From Candidatus Accumulibacter cognatus (GTDB taxonomy: Bacteria > Pseudomonadota > Gammaproteobacteria > Burkholderiales > Rhodocyclaceae), in the NCBI GenBank assembly GCA_013414765.1, contig CP058708.1, positions 3,591,553 through 3,655,552 of the forward strand: a DNA stretch of 64,000 nucleotides, in the 5' to 3' direction. How positions within the stretch are numbered: the first letter of the stretch is position 1; every line of letters begins with the position of its first letter. Positions 43,969-51,577 of the stretch are shown piece after piece. Below the pieces are notes generated by a model. The model had not been told where the DNA came from, searched no databases, and was given only the letters and a program-made list of their open reading frames with translations. The translations under genes were made by a program, and so were the position numbers.

Positions 43969-45712
43969 TGCCGCCCATCCATTCCTTGATGATGTTGGCT
44001 ACCAGTTGCGGGTCCGCTTCCGCCAGTTCGCGTGTCTTAGCTAGCTTCGCCTCAAACAACTCGGCGGCGGTCGGGACGTGCTCCTGCACGGGTTCTTCGC
44101 TCTCTTCCTCATCAATCACGTCAATCTTGCTGCCGACGATGGGGGGGCTTTCGGCAGGGGGAGCGGGGAGCATGGTCTTGAGCAATGGACGCACGACGCC
44201 GAGCAGCAGATAGGCAATGATGCCGGCAAGGGCGCCGTACTTGATCAGATCCTTGATCAACGAAATCATTTCGGGGTCACGCCAGATTGGCATTCCTTCG
44301 TCCTTTTCGATGACAGTGAAAGGCGCATTGGCCACTGAAATGGTATCACCGCGATCCGTGTTGAAGCCCATGGCTTCCTTCACCAGGTCGTTGATCTGCT
44401 TCAGTTCGCCATCCGGCAGTGGCTTGTTGGCCGGCTTTCCATCCTTGCCGATTTCCTTGCGCTGATTGACCACTACCGCCGCCGACAGGCGTTTGATAGT
44501 ACCGACCGATTGCTTGACATGGCGGATGGTCTTGTCGATCTCGTAGTTGATCGTCGAGTTCTTGCTGGTGCTGATCGGCTGGCCGACATTGGCGATTGAC
44601 GCCTGCACTCCAGCTGCATTGATCTGTCCGGGCACCGGCGGGGTGGGCGTTGTGGCGGCCCCGGCACCCGCAACCGGAGGTTGTGTCAGCGGCGCGCTGG
44701 CCGGTGCCGGTGGTTGATTGCTCAGGGCGCCGGGAACGCCCTGCGCGGCCGGGTTGGTGCTGGCGGTTTCGTTGATCTGTTGGCTGCGTATGCTGATCTC
44801 CGGCGGTGTCACGTTCGGTCGATGCGTTTCGGCAGTCTGTTCCGCCTGCGAGAAGTCGATGTCGGCGGCGATCTGGACACGGGCGTTGCCGGGGCCGACG
44901 ATCGGCGCCAGAATGTCTTCAACGCGCTTGATGATGCTTGCCTCGACTTCCTGGATGTACTTGACCTGCGTCGGGTCGAGGCCGGCCTCGAGCAGCTTGC
45001 TCTTCATCTGCGACAGCAGCGTCCCGCTCTGGTCGAGCAGCGTGACGCTGGCTGGTGCCAGCTGCGGAACGCTGGCCGCGACAAGATTCTGGATGCCGGC
45101 GATCTGACCCGCATCCAGCGATCGTCCAGGGTAGAGATTGAGCATCACGGATGCCGATGGTTTCATCTCTTCGCGCATGAAAACACTCGGCTTCGGTATG
45201 GCCAGGTGCACGCGCGCGGCCTGAACCGCCGCAATCGATTGAATGGTGCGCGACAGTTCGCCTTCCAGACCGCGCTGATAGTTGACCTGTTCGGCAAACT
45301 GGCTGATGCCGAATTTCTGGCTCTCCATCAGCTCGAAACCGACCGCTCCGCCCCTGGGCAGCCCCTGTGAGGCTAGCCGCAGGCGCACATCATGAACGCG
45401 GCTGACAGGCACGAGGATGGCATTGCCCGAGTCGTTGAACTTGTAGGGAACGTTCATCTGCTCCAGCGCGGCGATGATCGCACCGCCATCCCGTTCGGAG
45501 ATGTTGGAGAAAAGTATCTTGAACTCGTTTTGTCTGAACAAGGTTCCCGCTGCAACGAGCAGGGCTATGATGGCCGCGATCGAGACCATCAGCAGTACTT
45601 TCTGCTTGTTGTCGAGGCGTCCCAGCGCCTCGCGAACGCGATCAAGCGGACTGCCCGCGGCGGCTGTCGGAGTGGTTTCGGCTGCTGACGGAGTGGTTTC
45701 GGCTGTCGCCAT
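43958..45712 (-). CDS. fliF: Flagellar MS-ring protein FliF
   Basis: 584 residues. An Ala/Thr-rich N-terminal tail precedes membrane helix 1 (VLLMVSIAAIIALLVAAGTL, about residues 40-59). The ring-building domain contains LASQGLPRGGAVGFELMESQ and NYQRGLEGELSRTIQSIAAV, and the linker VARVHLAIPKPSVF-like block follows. Membrane helix 2 (YGALAGIIAYLLLGVVRPLL) lies near residue 500, and the C-terminal FliG-binding tail ends in NIIKEWMGGNGS. FliF is the first gene of the - strand operon and is divergent from the fleS-type kinase gene. Confidence 0.97.
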   Translation of the reverse strand: MATAETTPSAAETTPTAAAGSPLDRVREALGRLDNKQKVLLMVSIAAIIALLVAAGTLFRQNEFKILFSNISERDGGAIIAALEQMNVPYKFNDSGNAILVPVSRVHDVRLRLASQGLPRGGAVGFELMESQKFGISQFAEQVNYQRGLEGELSRTIQSIAAVQAARVHLAIPKPSVFMREEMKPSASVMLNLYPGRSLDAGQIAGIQNLVAASVPQLAPASVTLLDQSGTLLSQMKSKLLEAGLDPTQVKYIQEVEASIIKRVEDILAPIVGPGNARVQIAADIDFSQAEQTAETHRPNVTPPEISIRSQQINETASTNPAAQGVPGALSNQPPAPASAPLTQPPVAGAGAATTPTPPVPGQINAAGVQASIANVGQPISTSKNSTINYEIDKTIRHVKQSVGTIKRLSAAVVVNQRKEIGKDGKPANKPLPDGELKQINDLVKEAMGFNTDRGDTISVANAPFTVIEKDEGMPIWRDPEMISLIKDLIKYGALAGIIAYLLLGVVRPLLKTMLPAPPAESPPIVGSKIDVIDEEESEEPVQEHVPTAAELFEAKLAKTRELAEADPQLVANIIKEWMGGNGS

Positions 45713-45817
45713 GCTTGTGATACGGTGATGAGCCTGCGATCAAGCAAGCAAAAAGCGAAAAAAGGCTGATAATTGCGATGCTATTGTAGCCGTTTATTGT
45801 ACGGGAGCTGCCAACCG

Positions 45818-46996
45818 ATGAGCGAAGTCGCACCAATGCCGGGTCACGAGGCACAGGAGCTGCAACGGGCTTTCGACGTCTTCAACCAGGTTTCACTGGC
45901 ATTGACGCAGGCGTATCAGGGGCTGCAGCGGCGCGTCGAGTCGCTGACGGCCGAGTTGGCAGTCGCCAATGGCGAATTGCGCCGGCAATACGAGGAGAAG
46001 GAGGCACTTTCCGAACGTCTTTCGCTGTTGCTCGATGCCTTGCCTGCCGGTGTGGTGGTGCTCGACAGCGCCGCCTGTGTCAGCGAGGCCAACCCGGCGG
46101 CTTGCGAGATGTTCGGAGCGGCAATCATCGGTGAGTTCTGGCCAGTCGTGCTGGAGGCAAGGCTGGTGGCAACCGAAGCGCCGGGAGAATGGCATTTCGA
46201 TGAGCGTCGCCTGGCCGTCGTCGAGAGTTCGCTCGATTCGGCTGGCGGGCGAATCCTGCTGATCCATGATGTGACCGCGGCGCACGGCCTGAAGGCCGAA
46301 CTGGAACGTCATCAGCGCCTAGTGGCCATGGGCGAGATGGCGGCTACGCTGGCACACCAGTTGCGAACCCCGCTGGCGACGGCCTTGCTCTACAGCGCCA
46401 ATCTCGGTCAGGCAGATCTCGCAGATGCAGCGCGCATCCGTTTTGCCAGCAAGACGACGGCACAACTGCAACGCCTCGAGCGCCTGATTCAGGAGGTGTT
46501 GCTGTTTGCCCGCGGGGAGAGCGAGAGCATCGGCTGCGATACGATGTCTGCCGAAGAACTGCTGGGTGATGCCGCGCAGACCGTGCAGCCACTGTTTATG
46601 GAAAAACAGGTTGTTTTTCGGGTGATCTGCAGCGCTGCCAGGGTAATCGTCACCGGCAGCCGAAAAGCCTTGGCCGGAGCCCTGGTGAATCTGCTCGAGA
46701 ACGCTTTGCAAGCCTGTACGGTAGGCGGACGAGTCACCCTTTGGGCCAGCGAGTGCGGCCGGCAGTTGCGAATCGGGGTGCGTGATACCGGTTCAGGGAT
46801 CGCGCCCGAGGTGCAACTGCGCGTTTTCGATCCGTTCTTTACCACACGAGCGCAGGGCACCGGACTCGGTTTGGCCATTGCCCTTGGCGTGGTGCGCGCA
46901 CACGGCGGGACGATCAGCGTCAGTTCGATTCTGGGCGAGGGTTCGGATTTCATGATCCTGTTGCCGATCGATACGGCGGCAGCGCAACGGCACTGA
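45818..46996 (+). CDS. fleS: Flagellar sensor histidine kinase, FleS type
   Basis: 392 residues from the ATG at 45818 with GGGAG upstream. No membrane segment, so cytoplasmic as FleS is. An N-terminal coiled coil (LQRRVESLTAELAVANGELR) leads to a PAS-like domain (about 80-175, with LLDALPAGVVVLDSAACVSE). The HisKA phosphoacceptor is the H of MAATLAHQLRTPLATALLYS. The ATPase domain has N in LVNLLENALQA, GVRDTGSGIAPEVQ and GTGLGLAIALGVVRAHGG. It is followed by a sigma-54 activator gene and lies within the flagellar cluster, which supports a FleS/FleR pair rather than a general NtrB/AtoS. Confidence 0.9.
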   Translation: MSEVAPMPGHEAQELQRAFDVFNQVSLALTQAYQGLQRRVESLTAELAVANGELRRQYEEKEALSERLSLLLDALPAGVVVLDSAACVSEANPAACEMFGAAIIGEFWPVVLEARLVATEAPGEWHFDERRLAVVESSLDSAGGRILLIHDVTAAHGLKAELERHQRLVAMGEMAATLAHQLRTPLATALLYSANLGQADLADAARIRFASKTTAQLQRLERLIQEVLLFARGESESIGCDTMSAEELLGDAAQTVQPLFMEKQVVFRVICSAARVIVTGSRKALAGALVNLLENALQACTVGGRVTLWASECGRQLRIGVRDTGSGIAPEVQLRVFDPFFTTRAQGTGLGLAIALGVVRAHGGTISVSSILGEGSDFMILLPIDTAAAQRH

Positions 46997-47083
46997 CGAT
47001 CATGACTTTGCAAGACACCTACGATGATGAAAGGCGACTTTCACATTAACGGCCATGCTTTTACATTAAGGAATAGGGACATC

Positions 47084-48421
47084 ATGGCTCAAGGATTGCC
47101 GATCCTGGTGGTCGAAGACGATGCCGCACTGCGTGAAGCGATCTGCGATACCCTTGAACTGGCGGGGCAGAAGGTGATCTCTGCTGGTGGAGGTGAGCAG
47201 GCGCTGCAACTGCTCATCAGGCATGCCGTGTCGCTGGTCGTCAGCGACGTGCGCATGTTGCCGGTCGATGGCATCGCCTTGCTCAAAGAAATCCGCAACC
47301 GCTTCCCGTATCTGCCGGTGGTCCTGATGACCGCTTTCGCCGACGTCGACCGCGCTGTCGAAGCCATGCGGGCAGGTGCCTGTGACTTTCTGCTCAAGCC
47401 TTTCGAGCCAAAGGCGTTGCTCGAACATGTGCTGCGCTATCGCTTGACGGAAGCACCCGATGATGGCCGGGTGATCGCCATCGATCCGATGACCAGCAAT
47501 CTCTTTGCGCTGGCCAGGCGAGTCGCACAGACCGACGCCACGGTTCTGCTGAGCGGTGAAAGTGGAGTGGGCAAGGAAGTGGTGGCGCACTATATTCACC
47601 AGCACTCGGGGCGCTGCAAGGGCCCGTTCGTTGCCATCAATTGTGCGGCGATTCCGGATAGTCTGCTGGAAGCAACGCTTTTTGGTTATGAAAAGGGAGC
47701 CTTCAGTGGTGCTCAGCACGCGCAGGCTGGAAAGTTTGAACAGGCGCAGCATGGAACATTATTGCTCGACGAAATCACCGAAATGCCGCTTGGCCTGCAG
47801 GCCAAGCTACTGCGCGTTCTCCAGGAGCGCGAAGTCGAACGTGTAGGCGGCAGCAAGCCGGTCAGCCTCGATATCCGTATCGTCGCCACCTCCAATCGGG
47901 ATATTGCCGAAAGCGTGGCGAAGGGCCTGTTTCGCGAGGATCTGTACTATCGGCTCAACGTCTTTCCGCTACTGATCCCGGCCCTGCGGCAACGAAGCCA
48001 GGACATCATTCCCCTGGCGCGTCATTTTCTGGCCACCCACGGCGGTCGATCGGGTCGTCCGCACTTGCGCTTGTCCGCCGCTGCCGAGGCCGCCCTGCAG
48101 TCTAATACCTGGCCTGGCAATGTCCGTGAACTGGAAAACATCATCCAGCGAGCGGTCATTCTTGCCCCTGGCGACCTCGTCGACGTCGATGCACTGCAAC
48201 TCGCGCTTGAACGTCGCGTCGATCAGACGCCGGTGAGCACCATACCCTGCCGGACCCAGCCAGCCGAAGACTTGCGGGACGTAGAGCGCGAGCATATCCT
48301 GCAAACGCTGGAGGCGGTGGGTGGTTCGCGCAAACTGGCCGGGCAGCGTCTCGGGATGCCTGAGAGAACCCTGCGTTACAAGTTGCGACAGTATCGCCTG
48401 GAGGGCTTTCTCAAGGACTGA
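47084..48421 (+). CDS. fleR: Sigma-54-dependent flagellar response regulator, FleR type
   Basis: 445 residues from the ATG at 47084 (AAGGA upstream; the frame opens at 47024). The receiver domain (about 5-118) has the acidic pair VVEDDAAL, the phosphorylated D in LVVSDVRMLPVDG and K in FLLKPFEP. The AAA+ domain has Walker A LLSGESGVGKEVVAHY, the sigma-54-contacting loop GYEKGAFSGAQHAQ (GAFSGA in place of the usual GAFTGA), Walker B GTLLLDEITEMP and NVRELENIIQRAVIL. The C-terminal Fis-type helix-turn-helix is GGSRKLAGQRLGMPERTLRYK. It probably activates the sigma-54 promoters of early flagellar genes, including the one before fliE. Confidence 0.92.
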   Translation: MAQGLPILVVEDDAALREAICDTLELAGQKVISAGGGEQALQLLIRHAVSLVVSDVRMLPVDGIALLKEIRNRFPYLPVVLMTAFADVDRAVEAMRAGACDFLLKPFEPKALLEHVLRYRLTEAPDDGRVIAIDPMTSNLFALARRVAQTDATVLLSGESGVGKEVVAHYIHQHSGRCKGPFVAINCAAIPDSLLEATLFGYEKGAFSGAQHAQAGKFEQAQHGTLLLDEITEMPLGLQAKLLRVLQEREVERVGGSKPVSLDIRIVATSNRDIAESVAKGLFREDLYYRLNVFPLLIPALRQRSQDIIPLARHFLATHGGRSGRPHLRLSAAAEAALQSNTWPGNVRELENIIQRAVILAPGDLVDVDALQLALERRVDQTPVSTIPCRTQPAEDLRDVEREHILQTLEAVGGSRKLAGQRLGMPERTLRYKLRQYRLEGFLKD

Positions 48422-48461
48422 TGGGGCCGGGTCGATGGCCGAGTTGAGAGGGATGAATCAG

Positions 48462-48478
48462 TTGGTACGTTTTTTGCT
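48462..48478 (+). promoter_or_regulatory. Sigma-54 promoter of fliE
   Basis: TTGGTACGTTTTTTGCT matches the consensus TTGGCACG-N4-TTGCT with one substitution. The -24 GG is at 48463-48464 and the -12 GC at 48476-48477, twelve bases later, and the fliE ATG is about 30 bases downstream. Confidence 0.85.
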
Positions 48479-48509
48479 TGGAGACCTCGGAGTGCGTTTG
48501 GAGAAGTGA

Positions 48510-48833
48510 ATGGATACCCAGGGTATTGATCAGATGTTGAGCATGTTGCGCGCGAACTCGGCGGCGGCCGGTGGGCGTGTCGCCGAGGCGCAGAGCGCCA
48601 CTGGCGGCGGGACCGACTTCGCCCAGGTATTGCAGGCTTCGATAGCCAAGGTTAATCAGACGCAGCAGAAGGCCGATGCGATAGCGGCAGATTTTGCCGC
48701 TGGCAACAGCAGCGAGAACTTGCACGATGTAATGATCGCGCTGCAAAAGGCCAACATCTCTTTCCAGGAAATGATTCAGGTCCGCAACAAGCTCGTCTCG
48801 GCCTACCACGACGTAATGAACATGCAGGTCTGA
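48510..48833 (+). CDS. fliE: Flagellar hook-basal body protein FliE
   Basis: 107 residues. The C-terminal signature LHDVMIALQKANISFQEMIQ followed by VRNKLVSAYHDVMNMQV is canonical. FliE connects the MS ring with the proximal rod and is the first exported rod component. GGAG precedes the ATG at a suitable distance and a sigma-54 promoter lies just upstream. It reads away from fliF, although fliE is often the first gene of a fliEFGHIJ operon; here it follows the regulator genes on the opposite strand. Confidence 0.96.
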   Translation: MDTQGIDQMLSMLRANSAAAGGRVAEAQSATGGGTDFAQVLQASIAKVNQTQQKADAIAADFAAGNSSENLHDVMIALQKANISFQEMIQVRNKLVSAYHDVMNMQV

Positions 48834-48856
48834 CACAAAACAGCTGCACGCAGCGC

Positions 48857-48885
48857 TTGTGTTCAAGGGTCACTGTCCCCATAAT
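48857..48885 (+). promoter_or_regulatory. Sigma-70 promoter of the permuted tmRNA gene
   Basis: TTGTGT (48857-48862), 17-base spacer, CATAAT (48880-48885). It begins about 24 bases after the fliE stop and would start transcription near 48892, at the beginning of the acceptor piece. Confidence 0.65.
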
Positions 48886-48891
48886 GGCAGG

Positions 48892-49143
48892 CATGGTTGT
48901 AATTCCGGCAACCCGGAAGCGTTCTGGACGCGGGTTCGATTCCCGCCACCTCCACCACTGCGGGGGTGTACTGGTTTCGACAGGGTGACAGATGGTGAGC
49001 AGGCAACCCGAAAGGCGACGGACGTAATCCGAGCAAAACCACAAACGCCAACGATGAGCGTTTCGCACTGGCCGCTTAGGCCTGCTGAGGACGTAGCCGT
49101 CCAATAAACAGAACGGCTATCGGCGGGGGCTTCGGCCCCCGCC
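48892..49143 (+). ncRNA. ssrA: Circularly permuted two-piece tmRNA (ssrA)
   Basis: The usual 3' end of tmRNA comes first: the T-arm region GGACGCGGGTTCGATTCCCG and acceptor CACCTCC-ACCA end at 48957. Only four bases later (CTGC, 48958-48961) the usual 5' end begins, GGGGGTGTACTGGTTTCGAC (48962-48981). GGGGGTG pairs with CACCTCC to form the acceptor stem, so the gene is permuted. The coding piece carries the resume frame GCC AAC GAT GAG CGT and onward (49047-49079), giving the tag ANDERFALAA and a TAG stop, a betaproteobacterial tag. No second 3' end follows it; the transcript ends in a strong hairpin. Processing would remove the linker to leave an acceptor RNA and a coding RNA. tmRNA with SmpB rescues stalled ribosomes. 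The 5' limit is estimated from the promoter. Confidence 0.93.
49122..49143 (+). terminator. Terminator of ssrA
   Basis: GGCGGGGGC, loop TTCG, GCCCCCGCC: a 9-bp GC stem with a tetraloop directly after the coding piece. The T run after it is poor (GTTATGTTGGTTT), but the stem is very stable. Confidence 0.75.
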
Positions 49144-49276
49144 GTTATGTTGGTTTCAGCCCTTCAGCCCCACCGCCGCCATTTGTCCGTCCGGTCATCG
49201 TCAACTTCCCTGTCTTTCCATTACATCTGCCTTGTTCAGGCGATTTCCAACGATTTCCAAGAATAGATCGTCCGTA

Positions 49277-49669
49277 TCAGGTTTCCTTCGCGGTTTGATC
49301 CGGGTGTTCGCTGAAACTAGTGAAATCGGCCAAATCGGTTAGCTGCACGGTCAAATCGGTCAGTTGCGTTTCGAGTGCGTTGAAACCTGGTGCCGGTATC
49401 TGGCCCAGGCCTGACAGGCGTCGAATGAGCCGCTGCTGGGCAAAGGTCTGTGAGGGATCGGGTTTGCCAAGCTGGTACGCAGAGCCACGCTTGGTCAGGA
49501 TGACCATCGAGTTGGCATCGATGCTGTAACCGGTGACCGGTGAGGTCCTGATGTGCGAGGAAGCCGGGAATCTTGGATTGCTGCCATACACGCGCCCCTC
49601 GACGCATACCAGAGACTCGCCGTCACGGGTGATCAGATCCAGCATCTTCCAGTTATTGAGAATGTTCAT
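49277..49669 (-). CDS. Small hypothetical protein
   Basis: 130 residues, not recognised. GGAG precedes the ATG at 49669. The N-terminal 75 residues (ILNNWKMLDLITRDGESLVC, GRVYGSNPRF, SSHIRTSPVTGYSIDANS) look like a small beta-rich fold. The C-terminus contains a 7-residue repeat (LETQLTDLTVQLTDLADF), likely a short coiled coil that could mediate oligomerisation. It stands alone between ssrA and a 411-base gap. Confidence 0.65.
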   Translation of the reverse strand: MNILNNWKMLDLITRDGESLVCVEGRVYGSNPRFPASSHIRTSPVTGYSIDANSMVILTKRGSAYQLGKPDPSQTFAQQRLIRRLSGLGQIPAPGFNALETQLTDLTVQLTDLADFTSFSEHPDQTAKET

Positions 49670-50080
49670 TACGCAGCTCCACCCTATGCGAAACGCGAAG
49701 CGCCGTAGCGTTCTTAAAAAATTCTAAGCAAAAATTTCAAGCCATCAATCGATTCTGTGGGTATGTTCGCACGGCTCTCCGACAAGAAAAGCAGATTCGG
49801 GAGAGATTCCAGCTGTGCTGAACAGTCCTCCAGAAATGGCCGCCCACGCTATAAGCAAAAATCATACCATATTTTATGTATCATATTTCTTTATTAAAAC
49901 AAAGAGTTTTTAGAGTGCTGAGGCCTTGCCAGGATCTCGGTGTAAAATTTTCCGACACTCCGCAGGCAGTGCCGGGCGTACACGTCAGGCAGTACTGAGG
50001 AACATCGCCTTGGGAAAGCGGCTGACAAGCTTAAGAGCGGGTGACACCGCATTCGCCAGGATCGGGATCGCGTTGGCTCC
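49670..50080. other. Intergenic region, AT-rich, with a palindromic motif
   Basis: No gene is recognised in these 411 bases. The part 49850-49915 is strikingly AT-rich for this genome. At 49940-49958 lies GTGTAAAATTTTCCGACAC, an interrupted palindrome (GTGT and ACAC arms around AAAATTTT). Frames that run from the neighbouring gene into this region have no recognisable product. Confidence 0.5.
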
Positions 50081-51574
50081 TTACAGCAGGTTCTTGAGTT
50101 CGTCAGCAGACAAGGGTTCGACTTGCGCCAACTGCCGCTCGAGTACTGCGAGGGTCGCTTCGGAAGCATCATGGCCCTTTTCCCGCCGGCCGGTGACGCG
50201 TGCCCGCAATTGTGCCGGCGTGGCTTGCGGTGCGACGATGAAGAACGCAACTCCCAATCGCTCGGCCAGCGCGCGAAAGGCATTACGCCGCGAGCGCTCG
50301 AGGAAAGCGGCGTCGACGATCACCGACCAGCCGGCGGCGAGCAGCTCGCTGGCCAGTGCGTGCAGCCGTTGGTAGGTGAGATCACTGGCGCCTCTGGCGT
50401 AAATGCCGCTGCCCGGCGCAGACTGGCTGTTGGCGGTGGGCGCGAGGCCGAACAGGCGCTTGCGCTCGACATCGGAGCGCAGGCGCAGTGTCGCTGCCGC
50501 CTGGTCGCCCAGCATCAGGCGTCTGGAGGCGCGGCTTTTGCCGCAGCCGGCGACGCCGTGGGTGATGATCAGCCGTGCTGGCGGCGGCGTCACCAGGCGC
50601 TCGGCGAGCGCCAGGTAGGCGATTGCCTGGCCGAGATCGGCGTTCGCCTGTCTGGCCTGGAGGGCGGCCACCTTGGCCCGTACCAGCGCGCGATAGACGG
50701 CATAGAAGCGCAATACTTGCACCGCATCGTAATCACCGCTGCAACTGAGCCACTCATTGACCAGCCAGCAGGCCAGACCGGCCTGACCCTGATCGTAAAG
50801 GTCGATGTAGGTGAAGGCGATCTCACTGCTCACGTCGATCCAGCGCAGATCCTCACTGAACTCGATGCAATCGAAGATCTGCACCTGCCCGTCGATCAAC
50901 ACCAAGTTGCCAAGATGCAGGTCGCCGTGACACTCGCGCACCCGTCCTGCGGCCTTCCGGGCGGCGAAGTGCGGTGTCAGGCGCGCGAACTCTGTGCCTG
51001 TCCATGCCGCCAGCCGCGTCAATCGCTCCTTCTCTTCGCCCCCGGGCAGCAGCTCCGGAAGTTCTTTAAAATTCTCGAGCGCTGGCAAGAGCACCTGTTC
51101 AGGTTCGCCGAAGCGTGTCGAAAGGGGGGCCGATGCCGCACGCTGGTGAAATTCGGCTACCGTGGCGGCGAGTTCGGAGATCTCTCGAGCATGTAGTCGG
51201 CCGTTTCTACAGAGGTGGTCCAGGCGGCCGGCTTCGGCAAAGCGGCGCATCCGGACCGCAAACTCGATGGCTGTGCCGGGGCCGCCGATCTGCGGGTTTT
51301 CGGGAGAACCGGTAATGCCAACGACTTCCAGGTAGATCTGCGCAGAGAAACGGCGGTTCAGACCCAGTTCGGCTTCGCAGCAGGCGCGCCGTTGCGCGAG
51401 TGTGCCGTAGTCGAGAAAAGGCAGAACGATCGGCTTCTTGATTTTGTACACGTAATCACCCGCCAGCAGCAGCCATGAGGCATGCGTCTCGATGAGCTCG
51501 ACTTGCTGCGCCGGATCGGGATAGCGTGCCGGATCGAGCAGCGCGTTGATCAGCGGTGGCAGGGGAGTGCGCAT
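50081..51574 (-). CDS. Fused aminoglycoside-phosphotransferase-like / P-loop kinase protein
   Basis: 497 residues with two parts. Residues 1 to about 320 form a phosphotransferase-like domain: YVYKIKKPIVLPFLDYGTLA near the start, the Brenner-type catalytic loop RECHGDLHLGNLVLIDGQVQ and the metal site IFDCIEFSEDLRWIDVSSEI. Residues 335-497 form a small kinase with Walker A ITHGVAGCGKSRASRRL and WSVIVDAAFLERSRRNAFRA. Proteins with this fusion are common in proteobacteria and uncharacterised. It begins a few bases after the P-type ATPase gene on the same strand, so it is probably co-transcribed. The substrate is unknown, and antibiotic resistance is not implied. Confidence 0.85.
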   Translation of the reverse strand: MRTPLPPLINALLDPARYPDPAQQVELIETHASWLLLAGDYVYKIKKPIVLPFLDYGTLAQRRACCEAELGLNRRFSAQIYLEVVGITGSPENPQIGGPGTAIEFAVRMRRFAEAGRLDHLCRNGRLHAREISELAATVAEFHQRAASAPLSTRFGEPEQVLLPALENFKELPELLPGGEEKERLTRLAAWTGTEFARLTPHFAARKAAGRVRECHGDLHLGNLVLIDGQVQIFDCIEFSEDLRWIDVSSEIAFTYIDLYDQGQAGLACWLVNEWLSCSGDYDAVQVLRFYAVYRALVRAKVAALQARQANADLGQAIAYLALAERLVTPPPARLIITHGVAGCGKSRASRRLMLGDQAAATLRLRSDVERKRLFGLAPTANSQSAPGSGIYARGASDLTYQRLHALASELLAAGWSVIVDAAFLERSRRNAFRALAERLGVAFFIVAPQATPAQLRARVTGRREKGHDASEATLAVLERQLAQVEPLSADELKNLL

Positions 51575-51577
51575 CGA

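Noticed and set aside
48892-48957. A separate tRNA gene ending in CCA
   Set aside because: There is no anticodon or D arm; the T arm and acceptor pair with the GGGGGTG downstream of it, so it is the acceptor piece of permuted tmRNA.
48652-49107. Open frames on both strands over fliE and ssrA
   Set aside because: They run through the tmRNA gene and the fliE coding region; the RNA features explain the sequence.
50081-51574. Aminoglycoside resistance gene
   Set aside because: The phosphotransferase-like fold is fused to a P-loop kinase and belongs to a housekeeping-type uncharacterised family; nothing indicates resistance.
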